Positions 10,467 to 61,200 of a DNA stretch of 64,000 nt are shown in pieces. Each line of letters opens with the position of its first letter. The stretch's first letter is position 1. Under the pieces are notes generated by a model. It worked only from the letters and a program-made list of their open reading frames with translations. It ran no database searches and was not told the origin of the DNA. This stretch comes from Trochalopteron elliotii (Eukaryota > Chordata > Aves > Passeriformes > Leiothrichidae). The DNA lies in contig JANPWX010000651.1 in assembly GCA_024734555.1 (NCBI GenBank), positions 62,995-126,994 of the forward strand, read 5' to 3'. Made by a program: the position numbers and the translations under genes.

Positions 10467-11655
10467 GGCCGACCATCCGCAGCAGGACCCTCTTCCCATG
10501 GCCGGCAGCCTGGGCGCTCCCTCCCTGTCCTGCCCTTCATTTGCTGCCAGCGGCCACACAGCGTCCCGCGCCGCCCTCCGGGCCCCGGAGCCCGTGCCAG
10601 GGATGCGCCAGCCGCCCGCCGCATCCACGGCCACCTCCATGTCCACGCCGGCACCACCATCCCACGCACCCTGCCAGCTCCGTACCCACCGCTGCCCGTG
10701 GGCCGCCGCCGGGGGAGGATGCCTCAAATCCGCTTTGTTCAAGAACAGAATCCAGCTGCGGTTTTGTTTCAAGGAAAAAACAGTCTTGGAGTTTTTAACA
10801 GATTTCTACATCCCCAGGACTCCTGACCTGCTGCCTCCCACCCGAACGCGCACCCAGTGACGCCCCGTGCCGGCTGCTCCGGGTCCCGGACCCCTCCCCA
10901 CTCCCATTTTGTACAGCTCCGTGATCCTGTCTCCACAGCCAGGGGACCCGGTGGCCGGGATGGGGCCCAACCCCTACTTTTACATGTAAATTCATATTCT
11001 CTAAACAGGGTAAAGTGACTCGAGCCCCCTCTCCCCCCCGCCCCGGGAGTCCAGCCCAGGACATGGTGTTTCCTGGTGCGTGGCCGGGGCCGCAGGCTGC
11101 TGCTCGCTCCCCTCAGCACGGGGACCGCAGGGGCCTCGCTGCTGCCGGCCGTGGGACACCCGACTCGCGCCGCCGTTGAATGTAAGCCCTGGTAAGTGGG
11201 AGCAGCTGAACATGCAAAACCCCCGGGCGGGCACAGGAGGATCCCCCCGCCAAGACCCCTCCCCGAGCCGGCCGCAGGCTGTTGCCAAACGCCTTCCCTC
11301 CCCATCCCCATACGGTGCTTTATCTCCACTGGTGACAGCAAGGCTTTCCCTGCCACACGGCATGGCCGGGTGTACCCGAGCACTGCTGTACCCACCCGGC
11401 CTCCTGGCTGGAGTTCGCTGGCCCGCGTTGATGGTGTGCGGGGGGGCCGGTGGCCGCTGCCCGGGGCAGCCCTGAGTCTGGCGGCCTCCGGGGCTCACAC
11501 ACAGCACCCGAGAGCCGACACCCCGGCACGGGTGGCTGTAGCCCGGCTGTGGCTCTGCTGGCCAGACCAGCGTGTGTGTGTGGGCTTCCCCTGGCAACAG
11601 GGGCTTGGATCACCACAGCCCTCGCAATGCAATAAAGTCCTCAGCACTGGCCGTG
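10458..11655 (+). other. LHFPL4: LHFPL4 terminal exon (two codons plus 3' UTR)
   Basis: A good acceptor (TGCTTTTCCCGCAG) precedes AGG ATA TAA, in phase with the microexon. The protein would therefore end DFVGTA-Arg-Ile with the stop at 10464-10466. The rest, about 1.2 kb of GC-rich sequence, is read as 3' UTR up to the AATAAA at 11631. An alternative acceptor two bases on (CAGAG|GAT) would continue into a long Pro/Ala-rich frame that does not resemble the family. Confidence 0.55.
11631..11636 (+). terminator. LHFPL4: LHFPL4 polyadenylation signal
   Basis: A canonical AATAAA is followed within 30 bases by a GT-rich stretch (GGCCGTGTCTCAGTG). It is the first strong signal downstream of the LHFPL4 stop codon on the + strand. 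Confidence 0.7.
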
Positions 11656-13450
11656 TCTCAGTGCGAGCAGCTGAGGCTCCTTGCAGGGCCCAGAACGGGG
11701 CCCCCAGGGGCTTGTGGGGGCCCTGGCAGGGCTGGACCCAGGCACTGGGCAAGGCCAGGGAGCAGGGCGAGTGGGAGCAGGGAGCAGAGTGGGACCCCGG
11801 TCCTGGGATGGGGCCACGGAGCATGGAGGCTGCTGGGGGATGGCAGTGAAGGGCCCTGCAGGACCCAGCGCCTCACCAGGCACCGGGGGCTGGGTGGAGC
11901 AGGTAAGTGGTGCCCTGAGGCCCTGCAGGGTGGCGGTGGGGGATGGAGCTGTGCCGAAACATCATCTGGGAGCCAAAGCCACCCGGGATGGAGCGGGTGC
12001 CAGCACTCCTGCCAGTGCCCTCCACCAGCCATGAGCCCAGCGGTGCCCACATCCCTCTGACAGCTGCCCCCCAGAACGAGGTCAACAGGAACCCGCAGCA
12101 ACTGGGTCTTGCCAGCTTGCGAGTGCTGTTGCCAGCTGAATTGGAAAAACAAATCAAGAAAATCAGTGGAGAAAGGAATACAGTAGCTGTAATATATCTG
12201 TATTTTAGTACAAAGTTTGATACAGTGTTTCACAAAACCTTATTGAAAAATATAATTCAAACCAGACGAGCTCGGAGCCCTGTGTTGTGGGGAGGGTTGC
12301 GATGGGTTCTTCCTGGCCGTCATCAAAGGAGGTGGTCTGCAAGGTCAGAGAAACCCCTGTGAGTGTCTTGTGCTGTGGTGGGGAGCCCATCCTGCAGCCT
12401 GCAGAGCTGGGCTTCCACCCACATGGTCTGGCACACAAAGATGGGCTCTGGCCAGAGGGAGTGCCCAGAGAAAGGGTCTGTCTCACTTTGTGGCAAAGCA
12501 GGGGGTGGGGCAGGGATCCCATCCATCCCTAGGAGCCTTTGAACCTGTCCCACCTTCTGCCTGTCCACAGTGTACATGAGTGTTCTGTCAGCTCAGTGGC
12601 TAACACAGACTGATAGGAACCTCCTGAAATTCATCAAATTCCAGTGTCTTGATGGAAAAAACCCTACATTGCCGGTCAGTCTAGTGGCATGCTGTGGTAG
12701 AGGGGTGGGAGACCATGCCAGGCTGTGTGAGGGGCAGCATGGGGGGCTCTGGGACTTGCAGAGAGTTTTGGCCAGGTGTGGCTCCCCTGGTGTGGGACAC
12801 ACCCACAGCCCAGGTGAGCCCTGCAGAAGGCAGAAGAGGCTGAGAAGAGGGGCTGGTGCTACCCACAGTTGCTTTCAGGGAAGCAGTGGAGCCACTCTTT
12901 TGGGAAACACAAAAGGACAGAATGAACCATGACAGATGCTGTCCTACAGTGTTGGGGAACATTCTCACAGTGAGGGCAATCTAAGAGCAGAAGCCATGGG
13001 CACCTCAAACCAGCACTTGCAGACACACATGGCAGGCCCCACGCCAAGCTGAGCCCATGTCAGGCTTCCTAAGGAAAAGGCAAGCAGTATGGAGCCCCTG
13101 GATACCAGGTTCTGGCACACTTTAAAACAGGTTTTAAAGCAGGTGCAGTTGTCCAGGGGACATCCTCCACATCCATCTCCTCCCCAGATGAGGTTGGGCA
13201 AGAAGAACAGCAGCAGCAGAGCCAAAAATCTCTCAACCCCAGACAGAAGCTCAGAATTTCCTCAGGAACAGCAGCTCCTACAGCAGCTCCTAGCTTCACC
13301 TGGCAGAGGGCAGGAGGGAGGTCTGCAAGGCTGCTCCTGCAAGGATTTTCTTACCCTGCAGGAGACAGGGAATAGAGACTTACATGCCTTCACCTCCTCG
13401 CCCTGTGTTCTGGGCACCAGTGCTCAAGGTGGTAAGAAATTCAACAATAC
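11656..13450. other. intergenic region between convergent LHFPL4 and SETD5
   Basis: About 1.8 kb separates the two predicted 3' ends. Apart from the possible LINE remnant at 12,180-12,260 I see no exon, RNA gene or tandem repeat. The frames across it are GC-driven and lack family resemblance. Confidence 0.7.
12120..12262 (+). mobile_element. possible degraded LINE reverse-transcriptase fragment
   Basis: The + strand frame near 12183-12246 reads IYLYFSTKFDTVFHKTLL. This resembles the conserved YLDFSKAFDTVxHxxLL block of non-LTR (CR1-type) reverse transcriptases, with several substitutions. The surrounding sequence gives little further support, so the call rests on one motif. Confidence 0.5.
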
Positions 13451-13470
13451 TAGTTTTCAAGTTAAGTATT

Positions 13471-13476
13471 TTTATT
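13471..13476 (-). terminator. SETD5: SETD5 polyadenylation signal
   Basis: TTTATT on the + strand is AATAAA on the minus strand, about 1.7 kb downstream of the SETD5 stop codon. It lies in an AT-rich pocket at the end of a GC-mixed 3' UTR. It is the best candidate for the gene's distal 3' end. Confidence 0.55.
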
Positions 13477-14850
13477 ATCAAAATTATTACATCTCTTGTG
13501 AAAGTTCAAATGTTACAGCATGGTGTAAAAACTCCACTAGAGTAAGAAGCTACAGCCCCCACCTTTCCTAGAGCTTTCCAGGGTCCCCCCCTCCTGCCCC
13601 CCTGCTGCGCCCGAAGGTGCTGGAGCCTCTGGGCAGGGCCCCCCTGGCCCCCTCCCGCCACCTGGCAGGGCAGAGCCCGCCTGCCCCGTGCTGCTCAGAG
13701 CACGAAAGGGGAGGCTGCACCTCCAGGGCTAAGCCAAGTGAAGTTTACACCTATTTTATACAGTATACAGACACCCAGCTGCGGGGTGACAAGTTCCATC
13801 CCAACACGCTCACAGCCAGACAGTGTGAGAAAGTTACTCTTTGTTTCAATATTTTAAAAGTCTCCCCTAGGCTGAACAAACACCTGATTTCAATTGTGAA
13901 TTAGAGAAATCTGTAACAGTCCTAAAAAAAGAGGAAGAAGACTGTGCATCTGCAAGGAGAGGGGAGACAGACTCACAGCATTATGTTATCCAAGAGAAAG
14001 GAGAAGTTCCACTGCAGCACCAGGGATGACACCTGTCATATATTAGCTAACCTACTATGGTTATAACTGAATATAAAATTAGATAAATAAAAACACGCCC
14101 GATATTACAGTAAACAAGTGAGAAAGAAGCTGGCAATTGTATGGAATTGAACACACAGCGCACTGTGTCTGGGCTGGCTCTCCTGCCACGCTCGGCGGGT
14201 GACAGTGGTTGGGAAAGACCCCACATGGCACTGCCTGGAGAGCCTCTGGCTCAGCACGGACCAGGGTGCCCACCCGCCACCTCACCACTGCCTCTTGCAG
14301 CCCCCCGTGTGCCGCAGCATCACTTGACTGATCAGGCCCCGGGATCCCCTGTGCGCTGCGCACCAGCAGCCAGAGAGCCCCGGCGTGGCAGCACATGGCA
14401 GCACGGCCCCAGCCGCGCTCCTGTCCACAGATTCCTTAAGCGACCTTAGAAACACTCACTCACGACAGACCTGCCAGGAAGCAGCACACGACAGCGCACC
14501 CCGGATCCTCTGCAGCCACAGGCACACGCTCCAAACCCCTCCCATGCTGTTTGCATTTGCGGAGACTCTCTCGTCCTGGAAAAAGCTCTGATGGTGGCAG
14601 TGGCGACCCAGGCCCAAAGGCAGCCGTGTGCACTTGTCTGCTTGTGACTGGAATGATCATAACGGATTAAAGCCCTCCCCAGAACGCACTGAGAACCTGA
14701 CCTATAAAGAGATTGGAGTTAACTTCCCCCAACACTTCCTTTAAACTGCTTTTGAATTCAGAACTGTGTCCGTGCTGCATGAGTGACTGTGGCCATGGGC
14801 ACGGACCAGAGACAGAGGCTGCGCCACAGTCATTGCACTTGAACCATTTG

Positions 14851-14928
14851 CTTTTTTTTCTCCTTTTTTCTTTTCTTTTTTTTTCTTTTTTTTTTTTTTT
14901 TTTTTAGTTTGTTTCTTTTTGTTTTTTG
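14851..14928. repeat. poly-T/poly-A tract in SETD5 3' UTR
   Basis: Almost continuous T with occasional C on the + strand, hence A-rich in the SETD5 transcript. Such a tract can prime oligo-dT internally and mimic a polyadenylation site in cDNA data. Confidence 0.9.
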
Positions 14929-15170
14929 CAATGTACCCACATGTCAGGGAACTGCTTTGCTACAGTCTCTGCCTCAGAGAAATCTGTGTTCTCCTACCAG
15001 GCCAGAGGCCAACACTGCTCACAAATCTCACCCGTGCATTTTCGACCTTAGCCTCTGACCCCTGGCACCTCAGCATCAGGTGCAAGCTCCCAACACCGGC
15101 CCAGGAGCCACTTCCAGAGGTGACTGGAAGGAGCTATGGGCAGTTTTGTCCTCCTGAAGTCCAGGCAGCC

Positions 15171-53452
<38,282 letters not shown>

Positions 53453-53556
53453 GACGCCCGTCGGGGATCACGGAGTCCAGAGGGCAGCGACTGGCCGCTC
53501 CGAGGGCGGAGAGGAGCCGCAGAGCCTCGGCCAACACGTCACGGACATGGGGAAAC
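53453..53556 (-). other. SETD5: SETD5 5' UTR part of the start-codon exon, with a uORF
   Basis: GC-rich leader between a candidate acceptor (CTACCCTGGTAG) and the ATG. An upstream ATG at 53546-53548 opens a 26-codon reading frame that ends at 53468-53470, 15 bases before the SETD5 start. Confidence 0.6.
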
Positions 53557-54179
53557 CTACCAGGGTAGAAACAAAGCATTGCATCTCCGTTATGGGATGA
53601 GGTCTCCCTGAATGCCTCTAAAGAAGGCTTTCACAGCAAAAAGCAGAAATAGATTTCCATCAGTGACATGCCACATCATTTTTACTTCATTTTCATATGT
53701 AGGGCCAGGGAAGAGGTAGATGGTAGTAGTTTGGTGGGGAGGTTGGGGGCTTTTTACAGTGTTGAACTGACATGCAATGAGCTGCTTTGCCTTAAAGCTG
53801 ATAATGGTAGTTCCCCCCCTCCCCCAAGTAAACTTAGGACTAATTATCAGATAAGCAATCTATTAGCTCCTTCTGCATATAAGCAGCAGCTGTCACCTAT
53901 CACCCACCGCCCTCCACCAGCATTTCCTAACTCTTTCCTCAAACAAGCTGCAGGCAAAATCCTATCTCTGTGGACAACCAGACAACGCCAGGGCGGACCG
54001 AGCTGAGGCCTCTCCCCGTAGATCAGTTTATATGTGCATTTGCTAGGCCTACAGCACAGGTGAGTGTGAGCGGCAGAGCAGCTGTTCCCACACCACCGAC
54101 GGCTCCCTTGGGCCACGAGGCCCATCCTGGACTCTGCACAGGCGGCTCAGTGAGCCCTGACACAGCGGGCCTCGGCTGC

Positions 54180-54440
54180 CCCTGACACCTCCCCACGGCA
54201 GAGCCACGTCAGACGTCTGGGCGCGGGGAACGCGGCGGGACCATTGGCTGTGTGCGGGAGCCCGGGTGAGTCACGGCGGCACCGGGGCGCAGCCGCGGGC
54301 AGGGCCGCGGAAGCCCGGGCTCCACCTTCCCTGCCGACCACAGCGCTCCGCTACGGCCGCCAGAGAAATCGCCCATAAACGCGGACTTCCTAGGGTCGGA
54401 TGGCGGCCGGAGGTGAAACGGGATCAGCTCCTCGTTATGT
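54180..54440. promoter_or_regulatory. CpG-rich candidate promoter near SETD5
   Basis: The densest CpG stretch of the right half. It contains a CCAAT box in minus orientation (ATTGG at 54243-54247), GC boxes and an ATGGCGGCC word resembling a YY1 site near 54399. It has no TATA box. It lies 0.6-0.9 kb upstream of the SETD5 start-codon exon. It also carries a plus-strand GTGAGT donor-like word near 54265, so a divergent transcript is possible. Confidence 0.5.
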
Positions 54441-55198
54441 AAATAACCTCAATAACACAGATGAGCATAAAGGAGCTATTATTCTACACAGTTCGAGAGA
54501 ACCCCCCCACAACACAGAAAGAAGCTGCATTTCTGCACGCAGCAAAGGCAGCTCCAAAACCAAAGAAAAATGGTGACAACCACCTTCTCTGCACGTTGAA
54601 CTTTAAGGGCAGCCTTGAATACTTTCCATTGCCTTTCCCTGGCTCCGGCAGCGCAGACAGGCCAGCCTGTTGTCACATGCTCCCCGGCATCTCGGGGCTC
54701 TGCCAGCAAACCCTCCTGGGCTAGAGAGAGGCCGTGAGCCAAGTGTTCCTGTGGGTAGTGAATTTCTCACAGGGAACTGCCTTTGGACACCACAGTCCAG
54801 CCATTGTTTAAAACACAAAACCCCCAGAAAGACAAAAGCACACACTCACTATAAGGGCAAACGAAGAGTGAGAGTCAGAAAGTTTAAATGCTACATGCTA
54901 TATTGCCTTTTCCTGACTTAAATGGCAGGCCACTTCTCTTGGCACAAGGAAATACTTTCCTTCTTCAGCATACATCCCTATGGAAAATCTTTCAGACAGT
55001 ATGACAGGCATACAGTGAATTACAGAAGTAGCACATAAAGATTTCTAAGTGGTCTGTGGCAATTCCCTGTTATGCCCCAAAGCAACGGTCTCATGGGGAG
55101 GTGGGAGATGAAAAAGGAAACAGGCAGGACTAAGCTCACAAGCAGTTCAACCCAAGACAGCCCAGTGTCCTTGAGTGTATTTTCTGGAGAGAAAGGAA

Positions 55199-55211
55199 AA
55201 AAAAAATATAA

Positions 55212-55248
<37 letters not shown>

Positions 55249-55249
55249 A
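55199..55249. repeat. (TAAA)n/(TA)n AT-rich microsatellite
   Basis: AAATATAAATATAAATAT followed by about ten TA dinucleotides. Confidence 0.95.
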
Positions 55250-58200
55250 GGACCTTCCAGAAGCGTCTTATTTACCCTTTCTTGCGCTTGTAACTAGAGC
55301 TGTGATTTCTGCACTGACACAAGATGAGACAAACTGCTCCTAAAATACAGCTAAAACCTACAGACATCAATCCCTGCTTCAACTGAATCATGTAAAACTC
55401 CAGCACAAGGTTAAAAGAAATAAGACAAGTTTCTCAGTGTCTGAAGCACCCTTCCCTTTTAGGGATATGGAAAACTCTTCCTCTCCCCACACAGAATAAT
55501 CTTTCTAAATACTTGTTTAGATGTTTTTCTCTCCATCGATCTCTTGCTTTTGCCAATGACCATACCCAGCTGGCAGCAGCCTGATATTTCATCACGACAA
55601 ATTCCAGCCTCCTGCCTGCCTGTGACTCAGCAGGACTGGAGGATTTCAGGTGCAGCTTCTGGACTGGAGTCACAGGATACCTGGTCAGTCCAGGAGTAAC
55701 TGGGACAAGTTTTCACCCACTTCTCACAGGAAACCCTCCTTCTATCAGCACTGTACAAATGCTACGGCACTGATATGGTCTGATAACTCCCATTTTTGGG
55801 AAGGAGATTACTGGGGAAACATGAAATAAAACACTGAAAGGTTAAACAAGGCAAATTCCAGTTCACTTTTCTGTTGACCCAGCAATACTTGCCCAATTAT
55901 TACCCATGCTCAGATTTTACTGTTTGGTGCTACCATTTTATGTGTACTTTCAACTCTGACAATGTGACAATTCAAAATGAATTGCTGAGACCAACTTCAA
56001 GTGCTGTCCAAGACCACATCACCTTCAGGCTACGTTACAGTCTGGACTCCATTTAAACTTGGCCTGCTAACATGCAAAACAAGAACCTGACAGAAAATGC
56101 TGGGGTTGAGATCTAAATGTTCACCTACCGAACTGGCCAATTTCCTTTATATACAATCCTCAAGGTCCTTCCTACCACTACCCCCAAAAATACAGCTGTA
56201 CAGGAAAAAAAACCAGAAGTCACACCCAGTTCTCTCTGCTGCTACTGGAAGGAGTTTTACTAAAATTCAAAGTCTTAATTCAAATCTAATGAGCTTCAGA
56301 TCACAGCACAAATCTGTCTCCCTTACAACACAATTCTTCTTGAAATCAAATGGAAATGGGAATTTTGATGGCCTAACAGGTAGATAATATTTAGCTGGTT
56401 TTGAAAATGCAACATTTAAAGATTTTTCCCCCCACACACATTTGGCACCTACACACCAGCCTCCTTAACCAGTCATACTGGTGTAAAGATACCTGGTCTT
56501 CCCCTGCATCATCAGAGCAGCCCAGATGAGCATCCATCCACACAGCCACCCCAGCTGGGATCCCCAGTTCTCACTCAGTGCAGGTCACACACCAGGGCAC
56601 TGACCCATTGTGAGTGGCTGCCTTGGCTACACTGTGAATATATGCTATTCAGTTATTTCAGGTAACATCCTGTATTGACAGAAAGGACTGTAAGAAATCT
56701 AAGCTGGCCAAGCGAAGGTTAAGCAACACCTGCTGCTGTAACAGTGAATTTAATTTTTGGAACTCTGTTTAGGATGCAATGGCTGCAGTGCTGCACTGGC
56801 TCACTTCCACAGCCAGTGCCATCCATGTACAAATAAAGCAGATGCAAAAAATTTACTGCTGGAAACTATGACTTGTGATGTTAAAAGTCTGTACTAACAG
56901 GGACACTCAAGCATGGTGAGTCAAACAGCTCACCAGAGCTTCCTCCTTCAAGATGCAGTTGTTCCTGTTTTCACTCGTGTCCCAGTCATACAGCCACCTC
57001 TGAGCACTCACGGTGTGCAACACTTGGTGACACTCTACAAAGTATTTTTGAGCGTCATGAAAAATTCACCTGCAGACAAAAAACCCTGGGCACAGCCTCA
57101 CAGACTGCATGTGCTACCTAAATTCAGACTCCATCACCCTTTGGTGCCACTCAGGTGATGCTGTACCATCTCAGGGGGGACAGAACATGTCCCTTGCACC
57201 CTCCCACAGTCACAGATTCAAGGGCAAAGTAGTTACAAAACAGGGGGAGGACAGAGATTCATCCTGTTCCTCTGCAGGGTCAGTGCACATCTGTGAGTCT
57301 GTGTCCACAGAGAGCCTGAAATACTTTACCATTGCATCCAGTGTCTGATGCACGGCCAAGAAAGGTAAAAAGTTAACACTGGTACAAACATACCATGGAC
57401 AAACTGACAAAAGCTTTTTCTGATTATGCAAAACTTCAACATGTGAGCCAGGGCAGGGAGAACAGGGAAATCACCTCCATGTGATTGCACTGATGGTGAC
57501 CACTTTTTGTTTTCAGACAGTAAAGGAGAGATAAGCACTTCCTTTACCTCTCCCCACACTTCCCAGCAACTCCAGTCATTGAAGTCCCAAACTGGAAACA
57601 GATTCCAGACTTTTGACAACTCAGAATTACTAGTGTCTGAACAATAACCACCATCCTCTTCTCTGTGCTCAGCAATGGGCCTCTAAAGTCACCTACAAAG
57701 AATGAGCTCTGTGTGTAGGGAGCTGCACATCTTTAAGCTCCCACGCCATTACCAGTCATATCAAATTCAAAGCACTTTTTTCTCCTGCACCTCATACTGC
57801 CAACAGGCCAGTCCAGCACTGGTAGAAAACTGGTAACAGCAGCTCTGCCATGCAGCCTTCTTTGGCATCCCCTCCACCAGCCTCATTTGGGACAGAGACA
57901 GCAAGGTCTGATGAGTTCATCCTTACACTGTCATCTGCACCAGTGGCAAATCACTCGGCATGTGGAGCAGTGTAACAAGTGTTAGCCTCTTAGATCTTCA
58001 TTCATCTTTCCCCCTGGAAATTTCAGAATGACCAAAATCTATGGGACATCTAATGTAAACAGGAACAGCTTCCATTACCATGCTGAAAAAGTCCTCTCAT
58101 CAGCCAGTGCCACTCAAATATGAGCACAGTCCACCTCAGTCCAATCAAACACTGCCTCCACACACACAAACCTCACAAGGTCAAGGTGAGATCCTCCCAG

Positions 58201-61200
58201 AAGGGAAAGCACCTTTAGTGCCAACAGAATGGGATCAAGATCTTCTGTGTTTAATAGTCAGGTCAAAAAAATGCATCAAATTCCCTGGATTTCAGACATG
58301 TTTTTCTATAAGGACATCTACACAGACACGGGGGCAGAGGAGATAAATCCTTAAATCATTTAGTTCCAACTTACTGTGACAAAGATTGCTAAAAGTACTG
58401 GAATCATGCCTCAGTCTACCAGTAGAAATGCTTAGCTCTGCTCTGAAAACAAGCTGGGTTCACTAAGCAGCAAGGAAACAACTGTGCCAGTTTTAAAGAA
58501 TGAAATATTGATGTAAGTATTCACTATTATCATTAGATCCATATATCATCTGCTAGTGGGCTGACAAAGCAATACAGCAATTCTATCCCACAGGGTCTGG
58601 GAGAACTCAGTCGTAGTCTACAACAGAAAGGATCAGAGTAACATGCAACACTGGTATTCATTACTAGCTATGCAGACCATCATAACCAAATTATTGAGTA
58701 GTGCAATGGTTAAAGATTTATCTCCCTTAGGCCTTTCTCAAAACTGTACCCTGGATTATATGTATGCAACCATATGCAAAAAGAACTGCTTGTATGTACA
58801 CATTTGGTTCAGAGTCCATTTTGCTCTCTGGGATCTAGAGAACCTTGACAAAACACCAACAAGCTCTTAGAACAAGAATAACAGCATTTTAAAATTGTAA
58901 AATGTCAAAAAGCAACAACCCAGTGAGACCTGTTCCTGCTCACCACACTCACAAGAGCTGGAGTCAAAGATCAGGGAACGGCCAGACTATTGCTTTTAGG
59001 ATATGGGTGATTTAAAACACTTTTGGTATCCATGGGCCTATGCATCAGTCAAGTTGTTCCATACAAGATATGAAATCATATTAACAATTCCCACTATTCC
59101 TGAAGTGCTCTATGAAAGCACTACCAACTACCTCAACACATTTATGAATACACCTACTTAGCTAATGTCAGCTTGATAAAGTTGTTCAGTGAAGGCTAGG
59201 TAAGCCATTATTAAAACTGAGGTATAGGCAAGTTAAACTGATTTTGATAAAATTCGGAAACAGGTGGAAAGTAAGTAAATTTAATAAAAAATATTAACTA
59301 GGTTTCAGCTATTTTAAGGCAGTTTTCACCATATCCATCCATAGGATTCCATCATGAAGAAAACATCCATTTTAGTTAAACTTCTCTGTGAACTATACCT
59401 TAATGGACTACAAATGATGAGAGAGCAACTGAGAAAAATTAAACCATCAAGCAGAGAAATTACAAAATGCATAGTCAAGTACTCTTAGCAACTGACCCAA
59501 GACAGCAGAAATTACTTTGAAAAGCAAAAAGAATAACCCCGAAACTTTGCTGCTGCTTCGGCAGTTGAGACATTATGCAAACCAAAACAAAATCCTGTTT
59601 TTCTTTTGAAATAATTACAGATTTCAGATACTACAATAAAAAACAGAAGAGAAATTTAATAAGAGATAAAAAAAAGGGCAAGTAAGACTTTGCCTCCAGA
59701 AATACCTTCTCTGGGACAAGTCAATCACATCCTTGACAGTTCAATATGCTCCAGAGGTGAAGCTGTCAGACAAGGGTTTGCTTGGACTTTCTTAAAATAT
59801 CCAGTTTGCATCATGGAACCTTACTGGAAAGTTTAATTTCTATTGATTTTAAATTGGTTGAAGAGTCATACATAAAGATAATTCCATAAAAATGCCCTAT
59901 TAGAAAGCAGAAGCAAATTACCAAGTGGCAGTGATCCATGGCAGACCAAATTATTCTGAGGAATGTTTATGTAGAGGTGGCAGGCACACACCAGGGAACT
60001 TTGCCTGCACCCCACGCTGATGAGAAGGGACCTGGCAGCATTTGCATGGTCTGCACACACAGTGTGCTCAGCAGGTGACACAAGATGATGTTTTAAAGGA
60101 ATGATAACAAAGTAATGCAAGAAGGACTCTCCCAACCAAGAACATCATATTAAAGCCCACATAACTTTAAGGGTCATAAACAGAGGAAGTCTTCAAAAAA
60201 ATTTCACAACACTATGAAAATTTGAAATAATCAAAATAAAATTAAAAGAATAACAGAAATAGTGGAGAAATTCAGAAAAAATCCCAAAGACTCAAAAAGA
60301 ATCCCTAAGTTTAAAACGTTGCTTTAAAGGGGCTCTATCTCACAGCATTCCAAGTCGCTGGTGAAGGTGAGAAATTCTTCTAACATGGAAGCATTCAAAA
60401 TTATATTTTTAATTTAGTATATATTATTATATTTATTACATTTTATTTTTGTAAAGTTCTCTACTATTTTCTGGAAAACATATAGTAATACAAGAGAAAA
60501 AAAGGATTACACACAAGGCACCACAGTTGAAGATACAGAAATTACTAAAGTACATGGAACAGGAAAGAGGAAAAATATCCCTTTTCTCTTCCAGTTCCAC
60601 AAACTTTTGATTTTTGTAACAGTCATGGGGCTATTCTACAGTGTAGGGAACACATCCTAATTGCTATGCGGGTCCTATACTGTGAGGTTGCTGCGCTCTT
60701 TTCCCATGAGGTGAAGGAGAACAGTCAAATGTCTGTATGTCACAAAAATGCAAACAAAAAGGTTCAGAACAGATACTCTGAGATTAAGAGTTTGACAACC
60801 AACCTCCAGTGAATCCAGCTGTGGCAGCTGATGTTACTGCTGCGACTGTCTCCTCTAAATCTTTGCCAAAACAGGTGGCAGGAAGGAAACACTGCCATGT
60901 CTCATCAACTGCAGTTGATGCCAAGGATACTGGACTAAAAGCAGAAACAGGTAAAACACATATTCCCTTTTAGATACTGTTCTAGGGGCAATACATTTCT
61001 GCAATGGGGCTGATAACTAGGAACAGCAATATTGGAAACACCACTGCTCAGTGCCACCACACCTTGTCCATATATATCCCTATGTTTTCAGGTTTTAAGA
61101 GACCTGCCTACACCAGAAAATGACTATGGATCAAGTAAGACTCAAGATTAATTTAAATAATGTAAATAACATTGGTTTAATCTCTAGCAGACCAAAGTGC

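Larger units (their letters stand above)
13450..15170 (-). other. SETD5: SETD5 3' untranslated region
   Basis: About 1.7 kb lies between the stop codon at 15171-15173 and the AATAAA at 13471-13476. It is part of the last exon because no splice signal is needed. It contains a long A-rich tract on the transcript strand (14851-14928 on +, read as T). The exact cleavage site is inferred. Confidence 0.6.

Noticed and set aside
9612..10772. 386-codon open frame on the minus strand
   Set aside because: It runs antisense over LHFPL4 exons 2-3 and the TGGGA repeat, which has no stop in several frames. No family resemblance; a shadow of coding and repeat sequence.
10121..10798. 225-codon + strand frame through the repeat
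   Set aside because: Open mainly because of the pentamer repeat and GC-rich 3' UTR; Pro/Ala/Arg-rich without family similarity. Retained only as an alternative-acceptor caveat for LHFPL4.
11001..12233. Several long overlapping frames in 11.0-12.2 kb
   Set aside because: GC-rich sequence with few stops on both strands; no splice structure, no conserved motif, lies in the LHFPL4 3' UTR and intergenic gap.
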